Assembly (NCBI GenBank): GCA_028455995.1
Contig: JABELC010000007.1
Coordinates: forward strand, 2,164,001-2,228,000
Direction of reading: 5' to 3'
Source of the DNA: Scleromitrula shiraiana
Taxonomy: Eukaryota > Ascomycota > Leotiomycetes > Helotiales > Sclerotiniaceae
DNA length: 64,000 bases
Under the pieces are notes generated by a model that saw only the letters and a list, made by a program, of their open reading frames with translations, ran no database searches and was not told the origin of the DNA. Made by a program: the position numbers and the translations under genes. Below are positions 10,522-22,042 of the stretch, one piece after another. Position 1 is the first letter of the stretch. Each line of letters starts with the position of its first letter.

Positions 10522-10596
10522 ACTTCAGGTGAGAGAGGACATGTGATGGCATCTAGTTGAACGATCCGGAGAAGAATCATGGAAAAATGAATTGTG

Positions 10597-10605
10597 TATA
10601 TAAAG
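10597..10605 (+). promoter_or_regulatory. Candidate TATA box
   Basis: TATATAAAG about 220 bp upstream of the ATG at 10824, followed by a pyrimidine-rich tract (10620-10740) typical of fungal transcription starts. Confidence 0.5.
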
Positions 10606-10823
10606 GATAGTCTCGCTCGAGCATTATAATCTGTTATTCTCATCTTATCTACCTACTCTAATGTACAACAATAACCCCCTCGCCCAATCTTTTTCCACCC
10701 ATTATACTTGTCACCTTTTCTACGACACAAACGCTTCCCACGATCTACAGCGGTTCTTAACACGTTGATCTTGCTTTCAAACACAGCAAAAGTTTCAAGC
10801 TAAGTATTTGTTCGCATTTCATC

Positions 10824-11421
10824 ATGGCAAATTCCAACTACGCCGCTGGAAACTCTTCTCAAGTTGAGGCATGTCTCTATCATATATCAATATACATCTA
10901 TCTCCTACTAATCGCAATTCCAGAATCGACCAAATAATCGACAAACCTATTCCTACATCGACAGACAAGGTCAATATATTGCGGGGAACTATACTTACGA
11001 TGGTCAATGGACCAACCAAACTCAACTCAACCTGTCTCCATATACAATAGTCGACCGTACATCACTTAATAGAGCCAACTCTTATTCAACAAAAATCACC
11101 CAGAACCGAAATGGCTCTAGCACTCAGACACGTACAGGAGGCTTCAGCACTCAAACAATGACACCAATGGATCGTTGGAGAGCGGAGTCTATGCGTGATG
11201 CTCCCAGGAACAACATTGGAGGCTACGTTCCATTGAGCAACGCTAACTACGTCGCTTCGAGTGGGTACCAGAATCAACAACACTCTAGAGATAACTGGAG
11301 TATGTGTGGGAATGATTCTACCTTGAACAATGGAAAGGGTGGGAGGAACCATTGGATGTTGTTAGTCGTGAAAACTGAGAGTAATAAGTCAGATATGACT
11401 TTATTTACTTACTTTTTTTAA
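10824..11421 (+). CDS. Small Gln/Asn/Ser/Thr-rich protein with a GC-AG intron
   Basis: Proposed exons 10824-10868 and 10924-11421, giving about 180 residues. Exon 1 encodes MANSNYAAGNSSQVE. The intron starts GCATGT, carries a CTACTAAT branch site and ends TTCCAG (55 nt). The neighbouring GT would create an in-frame stop, so the GC donor is the only splice that keeps the frame. The protein is rich in Gln, Asn, Ser, Thr, Tyr and Gly (YSYIDRQGQYIAGNYTYDGQ), with no signal peptide, membrane segment or known domain. It has its own TATA box and a promoter full of a repeated motif. The function is unknown. Confidence 0.55.
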
Positions 11422-12151
11422 TTTGTACTTAGAGTTAATGGGATTGGGGATGGTTTGTGATATGTGGGAACTGTGGCATGCTAGCTTTCATCATTTATTC
11501 AACGAAATTGATCTTGCATGTTTTTTTCTACACGATCCTCCGATTTTGCTTGTTTGGAATATGAAACAACCTGTTAATGAAATATTTAAACACAGAAATT
11601 GCATTCCAGCAAAAATATCACCAAATCAACCAGTTTAAGTAAGCAATAGATCCTCTTTTTCTTATACGTGGTGTATTCTATGTTACGAAGGAGTGGGTGC
11701 AGTAGGTGTACATCACGTGTCCCCTTAATTTAACCGAAGAATAGCTACCCAGCCCCGCCACATACACCATTCACAGAGTTTACAATTAAGATTGAATGAT
11801 GTTTATAGTTAATCTTACATCTATTCTATCTGATGACTTTCAGAGATTATGTTTGTGACGAATGATACCTAGGTATAGAATTACAGGCTGTCTTCGAGTG
11901 AATGTAATTCAGCTAATGGTACAAGTGAATAGTCACCATTGATATTCTTTGCTCTTTCATCTAGATCACAAATTCTAGCTCCAGATGGAGAATATTTCAA
12001 TCTACGAGAGATAAGCACAATATGTATTAGACTTTTGAGCGGTTGTTACTGACACTGAAATCTTTAATGAAAGTAACCGACTAACTCCATTCTATTCATA
12101 CAGTAAGACTCATTAGCTTATTTTGCCACCTCACTAAAGGTTTCAAACAAA
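11422..12151. other. Intergenic
   Basis: Probably the 3' UTR of the preceding gene followed by the promoter of the next. The 71-codon frame at 11423-11638 abuts the previous stop and shows no family features. Confidence 0.5.
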
Positions 12152-13327
12152 ATGAATCTGTTTTATTATGATTTATTCGACCCAGTGATCTCCCTCGAGG
12201 CCAGGGAACGGGTTTATTCTGCACAAGAAGAGAACTATTTTGCTACTTCTACCACTGATTTTACGGCGTATCTATCGGTTTTGGAAGCAGAAGATACAAT
12301 TTTAAGCCAGGCACAAGGTAAGCTCTTTACTGATATATATCAAACTAGCAGGTCTAAACACTAATAGCAACATCTAAAAATGTCCGCGAGTAGCAATGAG
12401 CATCAAGCGCAACCAGGCGCCCCCCGATTTCCCACAAAAATGGGTCTTCACGATGATTTATGCGAATTAGCTGGTGATGAAGAAAATGTCTGCTTGACAA
12501 CTTTGCAAGGTAATCTGATAGCATTTGAAGATAATACTGCCGATTAAAACTAACGATTATAATAAGATCAATACTTTTATCATCAATATTTTACAACCCA
12601 TCATAACTACCGATCTCCATATTCTATCCCAGTAGACATAAATATGGCATTGACGCCAGCAACTGAACCAGCAGATGTTGACATGGTATTACCGCCAACG
12701 GAAGAACGTGCTCAAAGCAAGTTGCGGTCAATCGAGCAACCGGAGGTTGCTCATCTAGAGGAAACGGTCGAACAGCGTCTGGAACAGATGTTAAGTGCAT
12801 ACCTCATGGAACACAACGAACCTGGCAAAGCAGTAGAAGATGCAAATAAAAGAGATGTACTTGTGGGTGGAAATTTGTCCACAGAGCATAAATACCAGGG
12901 AATTGAGGGATCTTCGATGCAGCTTAAAGATCGTGGGACACAACTGGTACAGCGTTCAGCCAATAATCAAGTTGCGTTAGAATTGCCCTCCAGGGAGCTC
13001 CCAGCAAAGGTTAGCGCTCGAAAATTTACTCGCAACGTTCGCGATAGCACTTGGGCTCGTCGTCTAAAAGCCCTTCCTGCTGGAGAAGGAGGGAACTATG
13101 ATGATAGGACTCTACTTCAGCTCTCAGTGATCAGCATTGAATATAGGCATCGAATTGCATCCTTGGTCTTTGATAATCGTGGACAGTTTATACATCCATA
13201 TAAGTTTTTGGCATGGAAATCAGACCTAGAGCTATCGCAAGCAGGTATCACAAGAGACATGCTTCCGCGGTGTAGCCGCGACGGTCGAAGCAATGAAATT
13301 GCCCTGCTAGAAAGCAACGAGAGCTAG
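12152..13327 (+). CDS. Hypothetical three-exon protein
   Basis: Proposed exons 12152-12317, 12408-12509 (or from 12417) and 12567-13327, about 340 residues. Donors are GTAAGC and GTAATC. Intron 2 (57 nt) has a CTAAC branch site and ends AATAAG, and all junctions are phase 1. Exon 3 adds a Tyr/His-rich start (DQYFYHQYFTTHHNY) before the internal Met at 12644. The middle is acidic and Glu/Gln-rich and may form a coiled coil (EETVEQRLEQMLSAYLMEH). The C-terminal third is basic with a more ordered look (FTRNVRDSTWARRLKALP, RIASLVFDNRGQFIHPYKF). I do not recognise a family. The intron 1 acceptor is uncertain. Confidence 0.5.
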
Positions 13328-14129
13328 GCCTGACGGGTGACTTCAGGCTGTAAGAGTTAGCTTGCACCTTGGAGCATCATCAGATATTGGAGATTAGTAA
13401 AGAAAACACGGGGTTGAGAGCACTATACCAAAAATATGCACCAGCGGCAGCTACTAGGTGTCAGAGCGAGGAGAGAAAGACGCCTAACTTGGATATGAAC
13501 TAGCAGCAGCAAGAACAGTGCGTGTGGTTTAATATTTCGAGCTCTTCTGGCATTTCAACCCCTCAAATGTACAGGGGAAGCCATGTTAGGCAGACAAACG
13601 CTTGAGATACAATCAAACCGCTTCCAACTTCTGAGACTGGCCGGGCGTGCCTAGATCTTGGAGGATTTGTCCTAGGGCATCCTAAGTCTTCTGACAAGAG
13701 GCTGGAAGGGGACCATAAAATAGTTCATATTTGATACCGTTATTGAGCTCGAAGATAGGAGATATATAAATTGGGGAGACTGCATTTTTCTTTTTCATGC
13801 TTTTAGCTCATTTTGAATGTACGAATCAAAAATTTTTCTTGATCCTTTATTTCATTCAAACTTATGTCCCTGTTCTTTTGGTTGACTAGGTAGCTTTGTG
13901 ATGGATAAACATTGCTTTATGTCACAGCATACCTGTTTAATTGAATAGTTCCTAATTCATACTAAATATCAATGTTGCAAAAATCTTTTTGAGGTTCTCT
14001 TTTAAGTGATTATGCTAGACTTAATTTCTGCTTTCCCACATCCTCAAATGAAGCCTCTTCTTTTTTAATATGAAGAACCCCAAACCTCTCCCAGGAAGCA
14101 AATATGGTTTTAACCCCTGATCAATCAAG
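13328..14129. other. Intergenic, no gene seen
   Basis: Spacer between an unknown gene and the decayed monooxygenase. No long frame and no clear repeat was seen. Confidence 0.55.
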
Positions 14130-15507
14130 ATGACTGAAACCCCTTTAAACATTGTGATCGTAAGTATTTCTGAAATGCATCTCTTCTTATCTATCAAAAT
14201 TAAGAATCTCAACCAGTTAGGAGGATCCCTCACAACCCTCTTCCACGGCATTGTCCTCCGCCGGCTCGGCCACCTAGTGCAAATCCTCGAGCGCAACCCA
14301 CCCTCCATGCAACGAAGCCGAGAAGCCGGTATAGCCGCCATGGAGCACGTCCACGCATTCATAGAAAAATATGATGAAATCAAGTACTCAGTAACCAGTC
14401 AAAATGTTCAATTCCTTGATAGTAAAGATAATGTCAAGAGTACCTGGAATGTATCCGTTAAAATGACAAGTTGGAAACTCCTATACTAGATCATGCGAGC
14501 CAATTTCGATGGTCTAGCAAGTGATATATGTCCTAATCCGCCAGCTGGATCATCATCCGCTACCTACGAACATGGAAAAGAAGTCATAGGTGTTCATTAT
14601 AGCGATGGATTAGTCACAGTAAATTGCCAGAATGTGAGAAGCGAGTCGTATGGAACGATCCACGCGGATCTAGTCATCGCAGCCGATGGGGCTACATCTA
14701 AGATCCGTCAAATTTTACAACCAGAATTGAAATACCAGTATGCGGGATATGTGGCTTGGAGAGGAACGGTTCATGAGAGTGAGATATCGGAGGAAACTAA
14801 GGCGGTGTTTGCGTGTAAAACTACTTTTTTCTTTCATACACCTGATTCTATCGTTCTATAAGTCAGAAATACATTTATAAATTACTCATATCTAAGTGTG
14901 GATCAAGGTATAGAATTCCAGGAGAAGACGGAGTTGTTTCACCCCGTCATAGGCAATTAGATTGGGTATGGTAAATACCCTGTGCAGAAAACACCCAAGA
15001 ATTCACCAACATAATGACCGACATCGATGGCCACCATCACCGAACGACCCTCCCAATCGGAAAATTCGACCCCAAAAACTGGCAAAAACAAAAAGAACTA
15101 GCTCTCAAACCCCTCCCTAGACTGTTCGCAGAAATGGTAGGAAAAACAATCAATCTTTTCATTTCCGCAATTAATGATATCGAGTTGCAAAGTCTTCTTT
15201 CTTTGATGAAAAATTACTTTTTGTGGGTGATTCGTTGGCCAGTTTTAGGCCACATGTGGCTTCTAGTACTAATCAGGCTGCACTCGATGCGTTACTTTTG
15301 GAGAGGGTTATGCAGGGGGAGTGTACGATGAGGGAGTGGGAGAGGAAGGCTGGAGATTTTGCGGAGGCTACGACGTTGAGGAGTCGGCTTTGTGGCGCTT
15401 ATTATATGTCGGGGATTTTGTCTGGTGTCTTTTTTAAGACTTTCTTTCAGTATTGGGGTATGGTGTTGGGACAGAGGATTAAGAGATTTTTGTCTTGGAG
15501 ACCATGA
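14130..15507 (+). pseudogene. Decayed FAD-dependent aromatic-ring monooxygenase
   Basis: The frame begins MTETPLNIVI, then a 57-nt intron (14160-14216, GTAAGT...CCAG), then LGGSLTTLFHGIVLRRLGH, the Rossmann FAD-binding motif of the 2,6-dihydroxypyridine/salicylate hydroxylase type. Later blocks include LVIAADGATSKIR (DG motif, about 14670-14710), GYVAWRGTV and FVGDSLASFRPHVASSTNQA (FAD ribityl-binding GD motif, about 15217-15270). The gene is broken: an in-frame TAG at 14487-14489, scrambled sequence at 14862-14920, TAA at 14972-14974, and a frameshift near 15190-15205 that moves the GD block to another frame. The intact enzyme would be ~420 residues and act on aromatic or pyridine compounds with NAD(P)H and O2. 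It is very unlikely to be functional. Confidence 0.85.
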
Positions 15508-15756
15508 ATAATGGTGTTTTAAACATTGTAGGCAAATATCATACGGCTATCTTCCATCCATTAAATTAATTGATTAATACTCGCACCAGCCCATTATAAG
15601 AAATGGTAAATCAAATCAACGCATATCCCCAACCAATTAACAAATTCCAATGCATATTGCGATGTCCCAGGTCCATATATATGTGCGTATATTACAAGTT
15701 CCACCCATCCTTACCATTACTGACTCCATCCTCACTATTACTAATGCACAGTCTAC

Positions 15757-17512
15757 TCAGTTGTCTTTCCCAACCTTAATCACACTATCATCATGGCCCT
15801 TTCCTCCCAATTGTTCCCCGGCATTTCCCAAAAGATGACCCGCCTCTTTCTTCGTATAATCCGTTGCATTTGCGAGTGATTCAGAAATATCACCACTGCC
15901 ACCACCGACCTTATCTCCTAAACCCTTCACAGCATGGACTACCTTCCCCGAAACGTCCTTTGTAGTCTCTGAGATATCATTAGTCACTCCCACAATCTGC
16001 TGACCAGTTTCCGTAGTGGACGGGATATTAAGTTTCCAATTCAAGTTCTTAGCACCCTCGACCATCTTCCCCGAAACATCCTTCGCAGCTTCCGAAATAT
16101 TGTTCCCGACCGTTTGAATCTCCGTCTTAGTAGTCGGTACACCGCTAACATTCGTCATCTTCCCAGTCATATCTTTTGCACCGTTCACAACTATATCTTT
16201 CACCTCCCCAATCTTCTCTATTACATCTTCACCCCCCTCCTTAACACTCTCCACCAATCTCTCTTCCCACTTCAACAATCCCTTATTAACTAAGAATCCC
16301 CATCCTCCAACAACACCTTCAAAAACCCAATCTTTCAATATCATCGTTAATCCATGTCCCAAAAACCCTTTAAGAATTTCTCCTCCAATTCCCTCGTACA
16401 AAGCTCCTACCCCCTCTTCCCTCACAACTTTAATCATAGTATCAACAACTGTAGTGTTCTTATTCTTTGTTTCCTTTGATCCATCGACTTGTGCTCTAGC
16501 TTTAACCAGCGAAACTGGGTACGTGACACTGGTAGCCAAGGCTTTTGCAACCGCGGCCATAAGAAATGTTATTTTTACCCCTAAATCTTGTGGTCTACTC
16601 TTATCTCTTCTCAATCTTCCCGCGCCTCGTTTGAAGAATTCGAACAGGAAGAATGTGAGACTGGGGTTTAGAGTAAGGATCAAAGACGCCGAGTATCCAG
16701 ACCAGAAACCCTGCATCCCCTTCCTGTCGTAAATACTTTTCGCTATCTGCGTGATGCTTGGCTTAATGATCTTAGAATGTTGCACGGTTCTGGACTTCGG
16801 CCCCGAATCCTCAGATTTCGAACTCGACTTCTTCTCATAATCACTATTAGTACTACTAGAATCAGCCGTCAAAGAATGCGTTTGCAGTCCCACAACAATA
16901 TTCGCCCAGGGCATAGTGAAGAATTTGGCACCAGCGCCTGCTAGAGCACCGATGGATAATTCTTCCAACGCTGATAGATTTCCATGTTTGGAACTTGGAT
17001 TGGATCTGGATGTTCGTTTTGTACGAAGATAGCTGTAAAATAGAAAGAAGAGAAATGAATCGATTAGGGATTTAGTGGTATCAGGTAAGAGACCTGTATA
17101 AAGACCTGAGATGCCTTCGGTTTCGATAATAGTTTGGAGGGCGTGAAGAATGGATTTATATTTTTGTGATTGCTGTTGATGTTTTGAGGATGGTTCAGTC
17201 GACGATGAAGAGGTTTGTGTTGGCGATTGGGCATTTAATAGTTGTCTTTGGACTTGGAGGCGTGTAATTACTAGGTCGAGAGGGTATATACAGATGTTAG
17301 AGATGGCGGTTCCAGTTGCTCCGCTGAGAGCATGTCCTAGTGCGGGAAGGGCAGAGGAACTCGAAGAGGAGGTGGAGGAGGGATGGGTTTTGTGATAGAG
17401 TGTGAATGCATCCTATGATTTGGGAAAATGTGGGTTAGTATAGCCTGAAGATGGGATGAGGAGCAGATAGTGAAGAGGAGCGCACCAGCTGGCTGTTGTA
17501 GACATCCGCCAT
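15757..17512 (-). CDS. Mitochondrial-carrier-family protein, peroxisomal Pmp47/Ant1 type, with C-terminal repeat extension
   Basis: Exons 17486-17512 (MADVYNSQL) and 15757-17412. The intron is 73 nt (GTGCGC donor, CATAG acceptor). The protein has 560 residues, against ~320-350 for the family. Carrier signatures are YPLDLVITRLQ (about 52-62), a degenerate MPWANIVVGLQ (176-186) and YPVSLVKARAQ (307-317), with GFWSGYSASLILTLNPSLTFF in the second repeat. This pattern matches fungal peroxisomal adenine nucleotide carriers, which exchange ATP for AMP or other nucleotides to support fatty-acid activation; substrate assignment is inference. Ser-rich insertions lie in the loops. The last ~170 residues are extra and repetitive, with two copies of an ISExxKDVSGKxV unit. 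The 9-residue first exon is typical of the family. Confidence 0.85.
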
Positions 17513-18099
17513 GATTGAAGCGTGTTTGCGAACTTGGTACAATACAATGAGATTCAAAGATTGTGGATTTGAATTCGATTGAAAAGAGTTCAACTAAAAA
17601 TAAATATATTCCTGATCAAAGTCCCACAATAAGAGCACATCAATAAATGCATATGAAGATCGGATTGTCATTCATTGTACCTTGTACGTCATTGATCAAC
17701 AAAGAATCCCTGCTTCCTTACCCCAGATTTCCATGTGGCCGGTGCTGGAATTTGCTGACTAACCGGAATTGGGCGAATATCATGAACCACCAAATTCACC
17801 AATTTTACCTATGAAGTTTAGAAATTCATGTTCATATCATTGAATTTAGATACAGTTAAGATTCGAGCTTGGAGAACAGGAAGTTCAAATACTAAGTCAT
17901 TAGAAAGTATCTAATTTGTTGTTTTGCAGGTATTCATCGTCTCAGGGTTTAATATTGAAATCTACAATTTATCTCATTCTAGGTATTTTATAATATGTCT
18001 AGCAGACGATTGAAAATAATCGATCGGCCGTCTTAGAAGCAGTCAACTCTAACCTAACGTTCCCTATTATGTCCATATCCATTCCATGCACCATCCAAT
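17513..18099. other. Intergenic
   Basis: Promoter of the carrier gene (minus strand) and 3' flank of the RING gene. No gene or notable repeat was seen. Confidence 0.6.
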
Positions 18100-19293
18100 T
18101 TAACATTGAAAACTCACACCAACCTTCTCAACCACATTCCCTCCCACACCCGCAAATCCTGTCCCTTCACTCTTAATTTCTACCAAGCCCGGTTTGATCT
18201 TTTCTTTTTCTTTCCCTTCCTTTCCCTCTTTCCCCTTCCCATTTGTCTCCTCGTTTAGATCTGCCTCACAAACGAAACAAGTAATTTTCTTTTTTTCAAC
18301 CTCGACAGGTGCATTCGAGTCCCAGTGTCGGGAGGCACCCTCAGATGGCGTCATAAACTTGCTCACACATGGCTTGCAAACCACATGACCGCATGGTTTA
18401 GCTAGCACTGCTTTGGTGGTATTTGTCAGGGGTTTGAGACAAGAGGGACAGATTTTATGACTTTTCTTGGCTCCTTCCGAGGTGGTGGAAGATGATGGAG
18501 AGTAAGTAGATTCTTCGTTGAATAATACGGTAATTAACGTATGTAGGGAGTAAAAATGTGGTGAATCATGTGGTGAAGCGGGACAAATAGGGGATTGCTT
18601 CGCTTTTTTGGTGATAGTGTGAAGGGTATTGTGGGTGTTTGAGGTGGGCGTTATGGAAGGAACCCAAAAACTTGGTAGAGTGGTTTTAGATGCCTATTAT
18701 TTAGTTAGCGAGGTAATAATTACCAGAGAGGAATTGGATGTGCATGGTAGGATTTGTACCTTTTCGTCATCAATAGCTTTCCTGGCTTTTGTCCTCTCGT
18801 CTTGTGCAATTCGAAGAAGTTCATCTTCATCCAACTCAAATTTCCTCTTTTCGCCCCTTTTCCCCGCCACCTCTTCCTCGACCAAAATCTTGCCGCCTTG
18901 CCTACCAATGATCTTTCCTCCACTGCTCTTACTCTCCAAACCCATCTGGACCTTTTCAAACTCCCTCACCGCTCTTTCCTTTGCCTCATCTTCTCCTCTC
19001 ATCAACTCCTCCTCGGCCTCTTTATCCTCTTTCTCTTTATTTTTCTCCGCTCTCTTAATCTCCTTCTTTTGCGCTAATATATTGCTCAACGCGCACTCGC
19101 GACAGAATACATCACCATGAGAACAAGACACTGGCGTGCGAGCAGGGAGAAGACACAATCGACATGATGCAAAAGGTAAGAATGAATCTCGGGATAATCG
19201 AGCACTGTTTATATTCCAGGCTGATTTGGCCATTTCTCTTTCATGACTTGTGAATACCGCTCGGGTAGAATTCCTTTTACTGTGAGCTACCAT
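18100..19293 (-). CDS. NOSIP-like RING/U-box protein
   Basis: Exons 18760-19293 and 18100-18693, with a 66-nt intron (GTACAA, branch CTAAC, AATAG); 375 residues. The N-terminus ([20 protein letters not shown]) and the zinc-binding block C44, C47, C57, H59, C64, C67 followed by LAQKKEIKR match the zf-NOSIP domain of nitric-oxide-synthase-interacting proteins, which are eukaryotic nuclear E3 ubiquitin ligases also found with spliceosomes. A Lys/Glu-rich coiled coil follows. A second RING-type module (ICPSC, then [11 protein letters not shown], then CFVC) lies in exon 2, with a Lys/Glu/Gly low-complexity insert near the end. It is divergent from tafazzin across a ~790-bp promoter. In fungi the role is likely splicing-associated ubiquitination; no NOS partner is implied. 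Confidence 0.85.
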
Positions 19294-20085
19294 GATTGAT
19301 GCTGAGAATGGTCAATCGAAGGTCAGGTTGCTGTAATATTGGCTGGTGATTTGGGATTGATGAGCTTGAGCTTTAATATGTCTTGCGTGATAACGAAGAA
19401 ATTCTCCTCCACAAGTTGAATGATGCTAAAGTCAGATGACCAGCCTGGAACGTGATATTGACAAGGGTGTATATCGTGGCGGGAGAAGAGGATGAGTGGG
19501 AGGGGGAACTTCTGGATATCTGAGCTATTCGTGTTTGCGTATTTGCGTAGCAATTGGATATCGAGAGCCACAAATTCAAGAACTGTTGACAATCAAACGT
19601 GTAATGCGACCGAGATGTGGTATATCTTAAAAGTGTAGATTTCTTTTGTATTTGTGATATCGTGATGTTATTTACAAGAGCATGGACAAAAAAGTTATCG
19701 ATAACCATCCATAGAACATGCATATATATTATACGACAGCCTTGCGTTGCCTCGGTGAAACCTTCCAATGGTAAACACAAGTTTTTTACCGCCTTCCCTT
19801 TTTGCCACAAATTTATAGCTCTAATCGCGCTATTTTACGACGTCACTGTTCCCTGTTCCAACATGGAATTGATTTGGGCTTCTCAACATTTTCCTTCTTT
19901 TTTTTTCATATTCATATTCAATTCTCAGAGGCATTTTCTTCATATCAATCACCTTATATATATTGATTGCGTCTATCTGTCCATGGCTATCCCCTAATAA
20001 AACATCTTTCATTTCTTGTTCCTCTCAATATCTTATGCTTCACACTCTCTAAACTCTAGAAAGACGCTTGTCGCCTCAAGGCGCA
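19294..20085. other. Divergent promoter region (NOSIP-like gene / TAZ1)
   Basis: The ~790-bp spacer between two genes transcribed away from each other. It contains pyrimidine-rich tracts before the TAZ1 start. The small frames in it have no family features. Confidence 0.55.
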
Positions 20086-21497
20086 ATGTCGAATCCTTAT
20101 ACCAAAATCCCTTCTTCCCCTCCTTCTCCTTCCCCTTCTCCCAAACAACCTCTATCTAAGCCGAGTTTACCATGGCGATTCAGTTCATCATTGATTATGG
20201 GACTTACAGGTACCATTTGCAGATGGTTTTATTATGGATTAAATAATATGGAAGTAATTGGTCTAGAACGATTCAAAGCTACACTGAACAAAAGGGAAGA
20301 TCCGAATGATAGAGAGAGGGGATTAATTACTGGTATGAATATATTTTATCTGACGAGATGGAGGGGTAGATATGTTCTTGAATAGATTTGCTAATTGATC
20401 ATCGCATGAGTAGTTTCAAATCATGTCAGCGTGTAAGTCTCGAGTCCGCAGATCTCTAAGTTGCTTAATATAATACTAACTACACACATTGTATAGTATG
20501 GATGATCCATTGATGTGGGGCGTTCTTCCTGCACGATACGCATTCAATCCTTCGAATCTTAGGTGGAGTTTGGGAAGTTATGATATATGCTTTCAAAATA
20601 AGTCTGCAAACCCCATATGCATACGTTACCTAGGACTTTGCTAAATATTCTAATAGAGTCCTTTCCTCGTTTTTTACTCTCGGTCAAGTCCTTCCAACAC
20701 ATCGTGGCGCATATTCTGAAAATGGCGGTCTCTTTCAACCTACAATCGCACAAGCTATTCGTCTATTATCAAGTCAACCTTTCTCATCGGATCGATATGA
20801 ACCTCCGCTTTCAAAGAAACTCGCGAGGAAATTATCTCTCAACCCAAAAAGCCCCGACATAATCGATCCATTTTCATCCGGAGAATTCACCTACAGTACC
20901 AATGGAACTGATATATTCCCTGCCCCATCCGCATATACATCCCGAAAACATAGTTGGATTCATATATTTCCTGAAGGAAGAGTACATCAGCATCCCCAGA
21001 AATCCCTTCGATATTTTAAGTGGGGAATTTCTAGACTCATTCTAGAGAGCGATCCCATGCCTGAGATTGTCCCCATATTCATCGATGGAAATCAAGATAT
21101 AATGCACGAATCTCGCAAATTCCCCCGTTTTATCCCACGCGCTGGAAAGAAAGTACGTATAGCATTTGGGGAATCAATTGATGGGGAGAAGATTTTCGGC
21201 GATCTAAGACTGCATTGGCAAAAGCTTGTACGATTACAAAAAGAAGCGTTAATAAAGAAGGGAATGGATGCACATATGGAGATGGGAGATTTAACGGAAG
21301 GATTAATGTATGGATCTGAAGCTGTGGCGTTAAGAAAAGAAGTTACGAGAAGAGTTCGCTTGGAGGTTCTTAAGGTTAGAAAGAGTTTGGGTTATCCGGA
21401 TGAGGATCCTAAGCAGGGATTAGTGGAGACGTGGATTGAGGAGGGGAGAAGTGATGGGAAGAGGAAGAAAGATGGGAGTTGGGTGGGCGATACTTGA
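20086..21497 (+). CDS. TAZ1: Tafazzin (cardiolipin transacylase)
   Basis: Four exons, 20086-20332, 20414-20432, 20497-20601 and 20657-21497, give 403 residues. Tafazzin remodels cardiolipin by transferring acyl chains between phospholipids on the mitochondrial membranes facing the intermembrane space. The catalytic HX4D motif reads SNHVSVMDD (H86, D91), and the second block HIFPEGRVHQ lies in exon 4 (about 20970-21000). QNKVLSSFFTLGQVLPTHR is also diagnostic. The His is encoded by a 19-nt exon flanked by introns of 81 and 64 nt; the second has a perfect TACTAAC branch site. Intron 3 is 55 nt. Exon 4 carries an internal insert rich in Ser/Pro (about 20800-20940) not present in yeast. The C-terminal end is longer and basic. 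Confidence 0.93.
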
Positions 21498-22042
21498 GAG
21501 GGTTATGGCATTATGATGATGATGGGGCTTTCATGACCTGGACAAACGACTCTTTTTTCTCTTCCTAGAAATCACGTTTCCCCTAGATTTTAGATGGAGA
21601 ACCTGTATCTTACATTTGGCCTGCGCATTGATCATTTTCCTACTTATCGGTGGGAAATAAAGTAACAAATCGACTTATTCGAGATTTTCTCACATTCGTA
21701 TCCTCCGACATTGTCCATTCATAATCACAGTTATGGTGTAGAGATAGTTGCATGGATGTATTCCTCTCCACTCACCCCCCATTCATTCTTCAAGTCTTCC
21801 CCCACAACCAGACCAGACCAACCAATCCAACCCACTTCATCCATATCTACCTCCCCCCATGCGTGATCCTTTCGCCCTTCTAGTCTCTCCTCTCCAACTA
21901 GCCGACTATGCATCCATACATCTACTATCGAACACAGCCTCCAAATCTTATCCCTCCCCTTTCCCATTTTCCCACGCATTCCCCATTTCCCATCCATCCA
22001 TCCATCCTTATTCACCTCCAATCTCACTCGCATGCACGGTAA
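21498..22042. other. Intergenic between convergent genes
   Basis: 3' flanks of TAZ1 and of the small membrane protein gene. C-rich on the plus strand from 21770 to 22020, with a few ATCC units. No gene was seen. Confidence 0.55.
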
